A stretch of DNA of 64,000 nt from G963676655 sp963678305 (GTDB lineage: Bacteria > Verrucomicrobiota > Lentisphaeria > Victivallales > Victivallaceae), in contig CAXXVV010000014.1 in the NCBI GenBank assembly GCA_963678305.2, forward strand, positions 124,001 to 188,000, written 5' to 3'. The notes below the pieces were generated by a model, which saw only the letters and a program-made list of their open reading frames with translations, made no database searches and was not told the DNA's origin. Shown here in pieces: positions 51,544 through 61,855 of this stretch (the first letter of the stretch is position 1; the number at the start of each line of letters is the position of its first letter). A program made the position numbers and the translations under genes.

Positions 51544-54500
51544 ATGTTAAAAAAGATTGCGGTTATGGCCGCAGCGGGAGGGCTCTGTGCCGTCACCGCA
51601 GTCGGAGCGGTTGAAAGAGTACTGGTTGTCAACAAGGGAATCGGCGGCAACGCCACCTCTGACGGCCTCAAGCGTTTCAAAAAAGATGTGCTGGACGTCA
51701 AACCCGACCATTTGATCCTTTATTACGGAATGAATGATTCTCACAACCCGCGTCGCCGGGTTGCGCCCGAGGTTTTCAGGAAAAATTATCAGAGTATGAT
51801 AGATCAGGCAAAACAGGCCGGAATCAAGCATATAATTCTGGTAACTATCAATCCGGTCAACCAGGCGATTCTTCAACGAAGGGTCGGCAATCACCCGGGC
51901 AAGAAAGATCTGAACGGGTATTTGACTCAATTCGATAATATCGTGCGTGAACTGGCTAAGAAAAATAATCTGCCGCTGGTCGACCTCAGGGCGCTCTGTA
52001 TGAAATACGGCGGGGGAAACAATGTAAAAAAATCCCTGATCCGGGTTGACGCCAACGGCGGCCGCAATGACGGGGTTCACCTCTCCGCTACCGGCTACCA
52101 GAAGTTCGCCGAACTGTTTATCCCGTTTTTCAAGGGAAAAATCAAGCCAGGGGACATCGTCGTATGCCTGGGAGACAGTATCACCTACGGTGCCCACATG
52201 CCGGGAGCCGGGACCATCAACGGCCAGACTTACCCGGCCTGGCTGTCGGTCTACCTGAATCAGCTGGTCGGCGCGAGTAAACGGAAAAGTCCGCCGCCAC
52301 CGTTCAAACTCAAAGGCATCCCTCAGAATGGAGATATGGAATATTGCCCGGACCGCATCCGCCCCGGCTACTGGCAAGTCTGGAATGTTAAGAACCGGCA
52401 GGAAGGCGATTATCGCATCGCCGTCAGCCAGGGTGTAACCGGCAACGCCATGGAGGTCATCAACACCAACCCGAAATTCCCGGCAAACGTTTTGAGCCTC
52501 GACATGCCTAAAATCCAGCCGACCAAACAATACACTTTCAGTTTTCAGTACAAAGGAACCGGCAAGATTCGTCCGGTAATATTGTTCTATGCAGCAAGGA
52601 ACAAATTTCTCGGGGCTTATCCGAAAACCGAAAAAGACAACCCGTGGCGTCAGGCCTCCGCCGACTGGAAAACCGACACGCTTAAACTGCAAGTTCCGAC
52701 CGGAGCGATCAAGACCAGAGCCAGTTTCAGAGTCTCCGGGACCGTTCTGCTGGATAACGTAAAATTCAGTACTGCGAAACTTGAAAAAAATGTCAGTCGT
52801 CCAGTCGCAGTCGCTGCCCTGAAAAACAAATATATTTCGCTGCAAGTCCGTGATCCAAAAGACGGCGGCGGTATCATCAGCATTCGCAACGGCAAAGGAG
52901 TGGAGTTTATCAACGGCTTGAAGGATCCTGCCCTGTGGGAAGTGATTTTGCGCCACCTGCCGACAAAAAAATATAAACTTGAAGATTATGTCAAGTTATC
53001 TCTCGACCCGGAAGTCAGCGACGGCGGCGCGGCAACTAATAAAGATGACCTTGGCGACAGCAGTACTATTCTTAATCTGCTTTCTTCAAAGGTTAAAGCT
53101 CAATGCAAAGTGGAAAAAAGCGCTGACCGGATAAAATTGTCCTGGAATAATATCGATGTAAATAACGAAAAAGGCGTGCTTGATATTTTTGTCGAATTCA
53201 AATTGGCGCCAAATGACCGTTTTGTCCGGCTTCGCAGCGGGGTAAGGAACCGTTCGAAGCAATTTACCGTCTTCTATCTTTTCGCTCCGCGCGTGACCGG
53301 TATCTACCCGCAGGATAATGACCTGAGCGCCGACCGGCTGGTCGTCCCCAGTTTTACCGGGCGTCTGGTTTACAATCCGATCGAGAACGGCATTCTCGGC
53401 AAGCCCCGGCGCTTTCAACCCAACCGTTCCGGACACAGCATGCAGTTCGATGCCTATTATCACAAGAACCAGGGACTATATCTCGGCTGCTTTGACGGCG
53501 CGCAGAACATCAAACGTTATCTGTACGAAACCGGTTCGAACGGCCTTCTATGGGTGATGGGCAACGTACCGGACAATATGAAAGTGGTTCCGCAAAACTA
53601 TACCACCCCTTACGATACGGTCATTCGCTGTTTCCAGGGCGACTGGTATGACGCGGCCCGGATTTACCGCGAGTGGGCGCTCAAACAAACCTGGTGCGCT
53701 GAAGGCCCGGTCAAAACCCGGAAAAGTACGCCGCAATGGTACAAGGATATTGACGAATGGATGTTGTGGAACACCCATAAGAAGGACCAGAACAGCATTT
53801 TCGACCCGCTATTCATGAAGCCGTTCAAAAAATACGGTTTGACGCTTGGAATTGATTACCATAAATGGGGCAAGGGACAATTTCTTTCCGGCGCTAAAGA
53901 AACACCGGACCGTTTTCCGATGCCGCAGAACCAGCTGGACTTCATCAAACATTCCCATAAAGTCGGAGCCTACGTCTTCGGTTATCTGCAAGGGGTCTGC
54001 TGGTGCATGGACAGCGCCAGTTTCAAACGGGAAAACGGCTTCAAACACGCGGTCAGGAGTTTCTACGGCCAGCCGGTCGTCTGGGACCTGCGCGATCATA
54101 AAGCGATCATTGCGTATCCCGGCTCGATGTGGGAAAAGGTTCTGGGCGATACTATCGTTAAAATGGCTCAGGCCGGATTCGACGGCGCTTACCTGGATTC
54201 AAACAATCATGCCGGAACCTACATGAATTTCAATCCGCTTTACAACAAACAGAGCGGCGGCGGCAATGAATATATCAAAGCCAATCAGCGCATGATGCGC
54301 AATATCAAAGCCAAAGCGCGGAAATATCATCCCGGATTCTGTTTTACCGCAGAAAGCTTCTGGGAAGGCAATATGGCCGAACTGGACGCGATCAAAGCGG
54401 TCAACACCTGGCACCGTTACCTCCAGAAAGGCGTTTCCGAACAGATTCCGTTGGCGTCGGCGGTTTACCACGACCATTGCATCCTCTTCGGCTGCTGGGT

Positions 54501-55044
54501 CGGCCGGCACAGCCTGCAGGAAGACGGCGGCCTCGACTACATTGTCAAACACGGCATGGCGCTGGTCCAGGGGTTCAAACCGGGCTGGAACCAACCGGCT
54601 CACATGAACCAGTTCAAAAACAAAGAACTGGCATTTAAAACCTCGATGCTCCGTTACCGGGCGTACAACGCAGGTAAAAAATTTCTGCTCTACGGCGACA
54701 TGATGCGGCCCCCGGTCATGCTTTCACCTAAAAAACGGATTGATCTGAGATGGTGGCGCGCCTGGAGCAAATCAACCTATAAAGTAGACGTCCCGGTTGT
54801 CATGAGCAGTCTCTGGAAAGCTCCGGACGGATCATACGGCCTGGTGCTTTACAACGTTACCGCCAAAGCAGTTCCGGTCAAGGTTCAGCTGTCCTCACAG
54901 GAACTGCGCAACTTACGGAACGTCAAAGTAAAAAGCCTCTGGCCGGAAAGCCTCAAGGTGTCGACATCAAATCAAGCCGGCGCGCCATTAGTAAGCTGCA
55001 CCGTTCCGGCCCAGTCGCCGGTGATTGTCCAAATTAACAAATAA
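51544..55044 (+). CDS. Secreted multidomain protein: permuted SGNH hydrolase, CBM-like domain, DUF6259-like hydrolase domain
   Basis: 1166 residues with a signal peptide (about 1-22). An SGNH-type region follows with its blocks in unusual order: block II KGIGGN (31-36), block III GMND (62-65), block V DGVH (176-179) and then block I GDSITYG (210-216). In normal SGNH proteins block I comes first. A carbohydrate-binding-like beta-sandwich lies at about 265-420. The remaining 740 residues resemble DUF6259 glycoside hydrolase-like proteins: beta-sandwich, then a TIM barrel (DWYDAARIYREWALKQTWCA, DGAYLDSNNHAGTYMNF) and a C-terminal beta domain. It probably deacetylates and cleaves a complex glycan outside the cytoplasm. 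Confidence 0.75.
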   Translation: MLKKIAVMAAAGGLCAVTAVGAVERVLVVNKGIGGNATSDGLKRFKKDVLDVKPDHLILYYGMNDSHNPRRRVAPEVFRKNYQSMIDQAKQAGIKHIILVTINPVNQAILQRRVGNHPGKKDLNGYLTQFDNIVRELAKKNNLPLVDLRALCMKYGGGNNVKKSLIRVDANGGRNDGVHLSATGYQKFAELFIPFFKGKIKPGDIVVCLGDSITYGAHMPGAGTINGQTYPAWLSVYLNQLVGASKRKSPPPPFKLKGIPQNGDMEYCPDRIRPGYWQVWNVKNRQEGDYRIAVSQGVTGNAMEVINTNPKFPANVLSLDMPKIQPTKQYTFSFQYKGTGKIRPVILFYAARNKFLGAYPKTEKDNPWRQASADWKTDTLKLQVPTGAIKTRASFRVSGTVLLDNVKFSTAKLEKNVSRPVAVAALKNKYISLQVRDPKDGGGIISIRNGKGVEFINGLKDPALWEVILRHLPTKKYKLEDYVKLSLDPEVSDGGAATNKDDLGDSSTILNLLSSKVKAQCKVEKSADRIKLSWNNIDVNNEKGVLDIFVEFKLAPNDRFVRLRSGVRNRSKQFTVFYLFAPRVTGIYPQDNDLSADRLVVPSFTGRLVYNPIENGILGKPRRFQPNRSGHSMQFDAYYHKNQGLYLGCFDGAQNIKRYLYETGSNGLLWVMGNVPDNMKVVPQNYTTPYDTVIRCFQGDWYDAARIYREWALKQTWCAEGPVKTRKSTPQWYKDIDEWMLWNTHKKDQNSIFDPLFMKPFKKYGLTLGIDYHKWGKGQFLSGAKETPDRFPMPQNQLDFIKHSHKVGAYVFGYLQGVCWCMDSASFKRENGFKHAVRSFYGQPVVWDLRDHKAIIAYPGSMWEKVLGDTIVKMAQAGFDGAYLDSNNHAGTYMNFNPLYNKQSGGGNEYIKANQRMMRNIKAKARKYHPGFCFTAESFWEGNMAELDAIKAVNTWHRYLQKGVSEQIPLASAVYHDHCILFGCWVGRHSLQEDGGLDYIVKHGMALVQGFKPGWNQPAHMNQFKNKELAFKTSMLRYRAYNAGKKFLLYGDMMRPPVMLSPKKRIDLRWWRAWSKSTYKVDVPVVMSSLWKAPDGSYGLVLYNVTAKAVPVKVQLSSQELRNLRNVKVKSLWPESLKVSTSNQAGAPLVSCTVPAQSPVIVQINK

Positions 55045-55079
55045 ACTCTACAGTTACCGATTCTTAAAGGTTAAAAAAT

Positions 55080-56426
55080 ATGAAATTTATCCATGAACCG
55101 CCACGTGAAACCCCGGTGGCGGGAAATTACGACATAATCGTCGCCGGCGGCGGTCCCTCGGGGATCGCCGCGGCCGTATCCGCAGCGCGCAACAGGGCCA
55201 AGGTCCTCCTCATCGAGGGAACCGGAGCGCTTGGCGGCATGAGCACCAACGGTTTGGTTCCGGCTTTCTGCCCGACTTCATTCGGACCGATTGATCCGTT
55301 GATCCGGGGCCTCGGCTTTGAAGTTCTGCAACGCCTGGAGGCAAAAGACGGCGTCGGCGATAACGGCATCAACGGCTGGGTGGCAATCGACGCGGAGAAG
55401 CTCAAATGCGTTTACGATGAGATGCTTGATGAAGCAGGGATCAATCCCCTGCTGTTTTCAATGATCTCCGACGTCGTCACCGATGGAGACGAGATCAAAG
55501 CGGTTATAGTGGAAAACAAATCGGGCCGCCGTGCTTATACGGCTAAAACCTTTATCGACTGCACCGGTGACGCTGATATCGCTTTCCGGGCCGGAGTACC
55601 ATGCCTGAAGGGGGATGAAACCGGTTCTATGCAGGCAACCAGTTTGTGTCTGGTAATTGCCGGAGTTGAACAAAGCGCATTCGAAAAATGGAGTGATTAT
55701 CCTCATTCCTCTTTACAGAAACTGCGCGCATTGATCGTTGCAGGACGCGACAATGGAGAACTGCGCGAACGTGAGGAGACCGAATTTAAACTGATGACCG
55801 TGATGTACCGCCGGCGACCCGGTATAATATGCCTGAATTTCGGGCATATTTACGGCATCGACGGGACAAGCGCCGAAAATCTGTCCAAAGCAATGAAGCT
55901 TGGCAGGAAACTGGCACATGATTTTATCGCATACCTCAGAAAACAGGTTCCCGGTATGGCCAACGCGGAAATCGTCAATACAGGCTCCCTGCTCGGAGTA
56001 CGGGAAACCCGACGCATAATCGGCGACTTTACGCTCGAACAGGATGCGTTTTTCGAAAACAAACGGTTTGAGGACGATATTGCGGTCTACAACAACCCCA
56101 TAGATGTTCATGAAACCAATAAAGACGCATCGCAAAAACATCGAAATCCTTTCCAACGGCTGAGTGCAGGAATTGAAAAAGTTGCCTACGGCATTCCGTT
56201 CCGGGCGATGATCCCGTCAAAGATCGGGAATCTGCTGGTCGCCGGACGCTCCATCTCTGCGGACCGTTCCATGCAGGGGACAACCCGGGTCATGCCGCCA
56301 TGTTTTGCCATGGGCGAAGCCTGCGGCACCGCCGCCGCAATGGTCAAGGACACTGAAAACCCGGTTACAAAAGTGGATATTTCCGAATTGCGAGAAAAAC
56401 TGCTTGAACAAGGCGCCAATTTCTGA
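55080..56426 (+). CDS. FAD-dependent oxidoreductase (FAD_oxidored type)
   Basis: 448 residues. The dinucleotide motif is DIIVAGGGPSGIAAAVSAAR, with LLIEGTGALGGMSTNGLVPA and the distal FIDCTGDADIAFRAGVPCLK motif typical of this flavoprotein family. GRSISADRSMQGTTRVMPPC near the C-terminus closes the FAD site. There is no signal peptide. It starts 35 bp after the large glycan-related gene and is likely co-transcribed. The substrate is unknown, but a sugar or polyol oxidation in the same pathway is plausible. Confidence 0.85.
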   Translation: MKFIHEPPRETPVAGNYDIIVAGGGPSGIAAAVSAARNRAKVLLIEGTGALGGMSTNGLVPAFCPTSFGPIDPLIRGLGFEVLQRLEAKDGVGDNGINGWVAIDAEKLKCVYDEMLDEAGINPLLFSMISDVVTDGDEIKAVIVENKSGRRAYTAKTFIDCTGDADIAFRAGVPCLKGDETGSMQATSLCLVIAGVEQSAFEKWSDYPHSSLQKLRALIVAGRDNGELREREETEFKLMTVMYRRRPGIICLNFGHIYGIDGTSAENLSKAMKLGRKLAHDFIAYLRKQVPGMANAEIVNTGSLLGVRETRRIIGDFTLEQDAFFENKRFEDDIAVYNNPIDVHETNKDASQKHRNPFQRLSAGIEKVAYGIPFRAMIPSKIGNLLVAGRSISADRSMQGTTRVMPPCFAMGEACGTAAAMVKDTENPVTKVDISELREKLLEQGANF

Positions 56427-56488
56427 TCATGGCAAGAGAATCATGATATAGAAGGCCGTCATAGACCCAAGATTGCGGATTGGGCATT

Positions 56489-58684
56489 TTAAAATTCAAT
56501 ATCTTCAATATTTTCCTCTGTTTCTTCATAATCATGGTCAATGACGAAGCCGTCGTCCGACTCATCCCTGACCGCGCCTTTAAGATCTTTGAACATTTGG
56601 AAAAAATCCCTGAACCCGCCCCAACCGAGCCAGACAGCAATAAAGAATGAAGTAAAAATATAAAATGTCAGCATATAGTACTGAACATCGCGCCATTCTT
56701 CATTGGAAACTCCAACCGTAATATGCAAACCAGCCATGATCAGGAACAGGACAAATGTTAATAGAGATTTTACCGTAGTCGCGCCATAAATAAACTTATC
56801 CCAAAATGAAAACTCTCTGGTAATTCCCAATGCTTCTATCCAGTTCCATTTACGGGTTATTGAGACGGCATCTTTTACCAGATGATCCGCATCAACGCTA
56901 TAATGCCCTCTATGCAGCATTTTATCCAGATTAAAACTCGCCCGAATATAAAAGAACGGAAAAATCAGATAGATAACTCCTCCGGCGACAACTGAATAGA
57001 TAAACATCTCAAAGGTAGAGAGCAAGAAGTCTTCCCGATACCAGGCCGGCCAGTTCGACCTGCAAATATTGAGAATTGTCCAAACAAGGAAAAAAGCAAT
57101 AAGGCCGCCGACAACGGCATATTTTTTCCCCCATACAGTAGGCCGGCCCAGAAAAGACACGGTAATATATAAAAACCAGGCCAACACCATTGAAAAGAAA
57201 AAGACTTCCTGTCCGGTAAGAAAGAATTTAGTTCCATACCAGGCCGGCCAGTTTTTCTGCATGACAATACCGAAAGTCGCTAAAGTTGATCCTCCTATAA
57301 GGGCGCAATAAGCCCCCATAGTGGTTCCCCATCTGGTATAGAGTCCTCCTACAATTACCACCCCTGCCCCGCCGAGCCATATAGCTCCGGTAATTGCAAA
57401 GAACATTAAAATATCCTGGATTTGAGAGTAAAAATAACTGAAGCAGAAAATAAATGCCGCAACTCCGCAAATAGATATCCTGAGTAAAAGCAGATGATTT
57501 TTCTGAGAAAACGGTTTACTGCGAAACGGCATGACAACATCCTGAATAAAAATACTTCCCCAGCTATGGAGATAGGTGTCATGGGTACTGACAAACGCGG
57601 CAAACATCACCGCCGCAAAAGCACCCAGCATCCCTATCGGCAAATACATGGTCATTGTCATCGGCACCAGCATCTGTGAGCGTATTTGTTGATCTTCGAT
57701 CAACGCAAGTTTGGCATTAACAGCCGAAGCCATAGCAGAGTATTCCGGCAAGTTCATGATAGCAAATGCAACCAGAGGAATTAAAATAAGCGAATAAGTA
57801 AATGCCCAGGTCCGGTATCCGCCAAGAATGCCGGCCATCTTGGCTTCATGGGGAGTTTTGGCTGACACTTGATAGCCTTGCGCCCCCTGCCAGGCCAGGC
57901 GGTTAAATACCATACTGAAAACACCGATCAAAAAATAAAACGGACTGAAGTCGGATTTGCCCATGTCAAACGGATTGAGCAGAGATTTTCCCGGTTCAGC
58001 CAGCATCAAACCGTCAAAAACCTTATCCAACGGGAATTTAAAAAGCAGGAAAACCATTATCCCGACCAAAATAAAGTTACAGAAAATCGCCTGGAGAAAA
58101 TCAGTAACCAGGACCGCGATCTGCCCGCCTGAGAAAGTAAAATAAAGCGAAACAAGCAATAGCAGGGCCATCAAACAGGGATAAGTACCAAATTCAAAAG
58201 GGAGTCCGGAAATATGAAATATTTTGGGTAAAGCACAATAGTTCATGAAAAAACGCGCGCCAACTCCGGGAAAAATACCAAAGTTGATGATTCCTGATGT
58301 CCACATAATCAAACCGGCCAGAATGCGGAATTTTCTGCTGTAGCGCATCTCAAAGAATTGTGCCATAGTCATCGCCCGGGTTTCCCGGTAGCGATACTGC
58401 ACCCACCCGGTCAGCGCCAACAGCAGTCCGACCGGGATGCCGACATACCACCACCATGCTCCAGCAAGGCCGCTTTTATATTTCATTTGCATGATAGCCA
58501 CAACGGAAATCGCCCCCATGGATGCGATACCGGAACACATTGTCAAAAGATAACGTCCGGCGCAGCGGTTGGCCGCGAGGAAATCGGCCGTTGACTTCAT
58601 GTAGCGCTTAGTATACCACGCCATAATGATAAAAAATATCATTGATCCAATTACGATTGTCCAGTCAATAAACGTCAGAGCCAT
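56489..58684 (-). CDS. Sodium:solute symporter (SSS family)
   Basis: 731 residues, longer than the common 500-600. About 15 hydrophobic segments are seen, starting IDWTIVIGSMIFFIIMAW. YMKSTADFLAANRCAGRYLL and the SGGQIAVLVTDFLQAIFCNF block are typical of SSS carriers, which import sugars, amino acids or related solutes with Na+. The C-terminal 130 residues form an extra part with two helices and a polar tail. It converges on the FAD oxidoreductase gene and is followed upstream by the second GH130 gene on the same strand, so it may import its substrate. Confidence 0.9.
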   Translation of the reverse strand: MALTFIDWTIVIGSMIFFIIMAWYTKRYMKSTADFLAANRCAGRYLLTMCSGIASMGAISVVAIMQMKYKSGLAGAWWWYVGIPVGLLLALTGWVQYRYRETRAMTMAQFFEMRYSRKFRILAGLIMWTSGIINFGIFPGVGARFFMNYCALPKIFHISGLPFEFGTYPCLMALLLLVSLYFTFSGGQIAVLVTDFLQAIFCNFILVGIMVFLLFKFPLDKVFDGLMLAEPGKSLLNPFDMGKSDFSPFYFLIGVFSMVFNRLAWQGAQGYQVSAKTPHEAKMAGILGGYRTWAFTYSLILIPLVAFAIMNLPEYSAMASAVNAKLALIEDQQIRSQMLVPMTMTMYLPIGMLGAFAAVMFAAFVSTHDTYLHSWGSIFIQDVVMPFRSKPFSQKNHLLLLRISICGVAAFIFCFSYFYSQIQDILMFFAITGAIWLGGAGVVIVGGLYTRWGTTMGAYCALIGGSTLATFGIVMQKNWPAWYGTKFFLTGQEVFFFSMVLAWFLYITVSFLGRPTVWGKKYAVVGGLIAFFLVWTILNICRSNWPAWYREDFLLSTFEMFIYSVVAGGVIYLIFPFFYIRASFNLDKMLHRGHYSVDADHLVKDAVSITRKWNWIEALGITREFSFWDKFIYGATTVKSLLTFVLFLIMAGLHITVGVSNEEWRDVQYYMLTFYIFTSFFIAVWLGWGGFRDFFQMFKDLKGAVRDESDDGFVIDHDYEETEENIEDIEF

Positions 58685-58753
58685 TAGCCAATACTTCTTT
58701 CATTAATAATCAGGTAATATTCATTCGGTCGGAAAGCTTGTCCGGGGCAAAGC

Positions 58754-59764
58754 TCATATTCCGCACAGCTTTAATAGATCGTCGACGTGGGCCGTAGCCA
58801 GACATTCAACCGTATCCGCCGCGCCGTAATAAATTTTCACTTCACCGGAATCCTCCAGGATCATGCCGCCCGGAAAGATCACTTCACCGCGCATACCGAA
58901 GTTTTCATAATCAAGCTCCGGAGTAAGTATCGGTTTATCGCATATACCAATCACTCTTGACGGGTCTTCAAGGTCAAGAAGCATAATTCCACCGTAATAA
59001 ATTTTATTCCATCCGGGATGCCATGCATAAATTTCATGTTCAACTTTTTTTACGGCATGAAAAGTTGTCAGCCACCCTTTCGGCGTTTTTACAGGCGGTG
59101 CAGCCGGTCCGATCTTGCTATTGGAAAACGGGACTTTTTCCGCGCCAAGCAATAATCGATTATTTCCCCAATATCGACAATCGGCAGAATCCGACATCCA
59201 TATATCAAAAGCTTCGTCCTCAAGGCGACCATAAACCGGAAAAGGCCGCTCCAGGCGTAAGAACTTACTGTTTATTTTTTCAGGAAACAAAACCATGTTG
59301 CGATTATCAGGGACCGTCATATGCAATACCTCAAACTCGCTGAAGTCATCTGTTACAGCAATGCCCCCGCGTATTCCATGCTTTGTATCCACCGCAAAAC
59401 ACATGTAGCATCTTCCTTCAATTACCGTCAGTCGAGGATCATAAACATGCAAAATTTCATCCGTTTCAATGGCAAAGCATGGCTCGAGAGCGACCTCCCA
59501 GTCAATACCGTTATCGCTGAACGCCAACCCAAGGTTTATTCTGAAATCATGGGGAAAATTAAGTCCGGTCGACTTGAATAAGTCGAAATCCTTCTTGGTG
59601 CGGGCATAGTCATTGCGAAATACCATGACATATTTACCATTGAATTTTGTAATACCGGCATTATAGACCTGAACGGAGTCGTAAGGGACATCCTGAGAAG
59701 ATAAGACAGGATTTTTCGAATACTTCGTCAACGTTTGTATTTCTTGATGTGATATTTTAATCAT
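58754..59764 (-). CDS. GH130 family protein, second copy
   Basis: 336 residues of the GH130 propeller fold. VYNAGITKFNGKYVMVFRND, HVYDPRLTVIEGRCYMCFAV (DPR site with the expected catalytic Asp), MVLFPEKINSKFLRLERPF, GPAAPPVKTPKGWLTTFHAV and IYYGAADTVECLATAH match the family. It is distant from the copy at 48.8 kb and so may act on a different mannoside. It is cytoplasmic. The gene starts 112 bp from the secreted TIM-barrel protein gene on the same strand and ends 69 bp before the symporter gene. Confidence 0.88.
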   Translation of the reverse strand: MIKISHQEIQTLTKYSKNPVLSSQDVPYDSVQVYNAGITKFNGKYVMVFRNDYARTKKDFDLFKSTGLNFPHDFRINLGLAFSDNGIDWEVALEPCFAIETDEILHVYDPRLTVIEGRCYMCFAVDTKHGIRGGIAVTDDFSEFEVLHMTVPDNRNMVLFPEKINSKFLRLERPFPVYGRLEDEAFDIWMSDSADCRYWGNNRLLLGAEKVPFSNSKIGPAAPPVKTPKGWLTTFHAVKKVEHEIYAWHPGWNKIYYGGIMLLDLEDPSRVIGICDKPILTPELDYENFGMRGEVIFPGGMILEDSGEVKIYYGAADTVECLATAHVDDLLKLCGI

Positions 59765-59876
59765 TTTTACCTTTTGAGTTTTTCTGAGTATGGATAGAAT
59801 ACTGGTGTGCTACGCAGCCTGGCAGCGCCTGAAAAGAACACTGCAACAGGCTACAGGTATGCTTGTTTACTATGTC

Positions 59877-61754
59877 TCAGCGCCTGGAGTATAAACCTCT
59901 TTTGTCTTCCGGGATGCTCCGGACCAGTTTATCCAGGCGCTTGTTCAAATCAGTCAGCTTATCGATAAGAGCGTTTAATTCACTGGCGTAGTTACGTTTG
60001 TTATTCGCCTGCTTCCACCCCATCAGATATGTTTTTATGGAATAATATTCTTTTGCGTAAGCGACCATTTGTTTACATATCGAATCAAGCTCAGGAGCGT
60101 TGCCCGATCTGATGCTGATTGTCCTTTTTTCTAAAATATCATCAGCGCGAGTCCAGGCGGCGGCCGCCTTAGTGAGCAGTTTACTATTGCTTGAAAAAGT
60201 CTTGTCGGCAATAACCGCCTGTTGTAATTTTTCGTAAATGGCATTTAATTTATCCAACGCATCGGCATTGGTTTCGCCGCCGACATTTTTCAGGAGCTGT
60301 TCAAACTGCGATTTATCCAATATGACCCCGGCATTCCTTAATTCCGCTATTTTGGCCAGAACCTGATTTTTCCGCATCTTGACTCTTTCAGCAACCACCA
60401 GCACTTTGGCCTGTTTCTGCATATCGGGAGAGCCCGTCATTAAAACCATTGCCATACCCGGTTCAAGTGTAAAATGGACCATTCCATTTGCATCCGGTTT
60501 CAAAAACTGCAAACTTAGTAAATCCAACGCAGATACAATCAACTTCGAGTTTAGCATCAATTTTACTTTTTGCCTTTTTCCAACATCGTTATTGACTATA
60601 AAATAATACTTTTCATTCCGTCCCTTGTGCTGCCGGCAATAAATCGAAATCAGCTCACGTTTCTTCCTGGGATATTCTATTTTAGCAAAACTGGATTCCG
60701 GCAAGGTAAAATATTTATTATCAACCACCCGCATCCCCCGCACCGGAACAACCTGGCTGCCGGCAATAATTCCACCAATCGGCCGCATTTCCCAACCAAT
60801 GTTTTTATACTCTTTCCAGAGCGGCCCGGGAACGCCGATCATATTGGCAAATCCCCTGCCTATTGCTTTTTTTCTCTCTTTAATCCACGCAGACGGCCAT
60901 TTGTAAAGAAAATATACAACCCCGTCCGCTCCGTTCGCGATACTAAGCCAGCTCATCAGCCTGAATTCTTCAACCGTTGGACTGTCTATATCTTTTATCA
61001 TTTTTTTTGTTTTGCCGATATAGTCTTTGCAATAAAACGTGTGGGCCGGAGGCATTACTATGAGGTTTTTATTTTTTCCTTTGATAATTTTCAGCATATC
61101 GGCACACTGGTCCGCAATCCACCATGGATCTCTCACCCTGTCGCGGACAGGATAAATATCAATCGCCACAGTGTCCATTAAACTTAAATATGGAATCACA
61201 TTCTCATTATGGCAAAAAATACTTACTATTTTATGGTTGGGGTCATGCTTGCGAATAAATTCCACGCTTTCCGCATAAAGTTTATAATGCTGCTGTTTGG
61301 GTTCATCCTTGATCGCAAAAGCATAAATACGATCATCATCTTTGTATTTATTAAGATATTTACCAGTCTTTTCAACTATTTCAGGATGCTTCGGCTTATA
61401 CGCCATCGGCATATACAAAGAACCCCATACTTTTATATCGTACTTCCCTAGAACAGGCAATAACCCCAGAACATTTGGCGGAGCTCCGATACCATAAATA
61501 CAAACAATATTCGTATTGCTTTGTCCCCATAAGTTGGCTTGCCTACTAAAGACCGGCCGCCAATCTTTGGTCATGGGAAAGTTATCAGCAATGGAGTGAA
61601 GCACTCCGTATGGAAAAAACTTTGCCGGAAGGACTGTTGATTCAGCACCTGAACATACAGCTGCGATAAATCCCATGGATATTATTACAGCGATCTTTGT
61701 GAAACGGTTTCTTGGGCTGTAAAATTTTTTCATATTGTAATAATTTTTATTCAT
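59877..61754 (-). CDS. Secreted TIM-barrel glycoside hydrolase-like protein
   Basis: 625 residues. A signal peptide follows a basic N-terminus (KIAVIISMGFIAAVCSGAES, cleavage near residue 38). Residues about 45-330 look like a (beta/alpha)8 barrel: PYGVLHSIADNFPM, YAFAIKDEPKQQHYKLYAES (Glu as possible acid/base), DTVAIDIYPVRD and MSWLSIANGADGVVYFLYKW. A beta-sandwich follows, then a helical C-terminus of about 170 residues. No numbered GH family can be assigned by eye. A LacI-operator-like sequence lies inside its early codons (61700-61712). Confidence 0.65.
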   Translation of the reverse strand: MNKNYYNMKKFYSPRNRFTKIAVIISMGFIAAVCSGAESTVLPAKFFPYGVLHSIADNFPMTKDWRPVFSRQANLWGQSNTNIVCIYGIGAPPNVLGLLPVLGKYDIKVWGSLYMPMAYKPKHPEIVEKTGKYLNKYKDDDRIYAFAIKDEPKQQHYKLYAESVEFIRKHDPNHKIVSIFCHNENVIPYLSLMDTVAIDIYPVRDRVRDPWWIADQCADMLKIIKGKNKNLIVMPPAHTFYCKDYIGKTKKMIKDIDSPTVEEFRLMSWLSIANGADGVVYFLYKWPSAWIKERKKAIGRGFANMIGVPGPLWKEYKNIGWEMRPIGGIIAGSQVVPVRGMRVVDNKYFTLPESSFAKIEYPRKKRELISIYCRQHKGRNEKYYFIVNNDVGKRQKVKLMLNSKLIVSALDLLSLQFLKPDANGMVHFTLEPGMAMVLMTGSPDMQKQAKVLVVAERVKMRKNQVLAKIAELRNAGVILDKSQFEQLLKNVGGETNADALDKLNAIYEKLQQAVIADKTFSSNSKLLTKAAAAWTRADDILEKRTISIRSGNAPELDSICKQMVAYAKEYYSIKTYLMGWKQANNKRNYASELNALIDKLTDLNKRLDKLVRSIPEDKRGLYSRR

Positions 61755-61855
61755 AATTCTTTTCCGTAAAGGTCACCCGATGTGGCCGTTGGCAGGTATT
61801 ACTATACTATTTTAAGTTAACATACGAGGTTTCAGGAATAATCTGAGCATAAAAA

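Noticed and set aside
51547..52956. 469-codon open frame antisense to the permuted SGNH domain
   Set aside because: The sense strand carries a signal peptide, SGNH motifs and a ribosome site; the antisense frame carries none.
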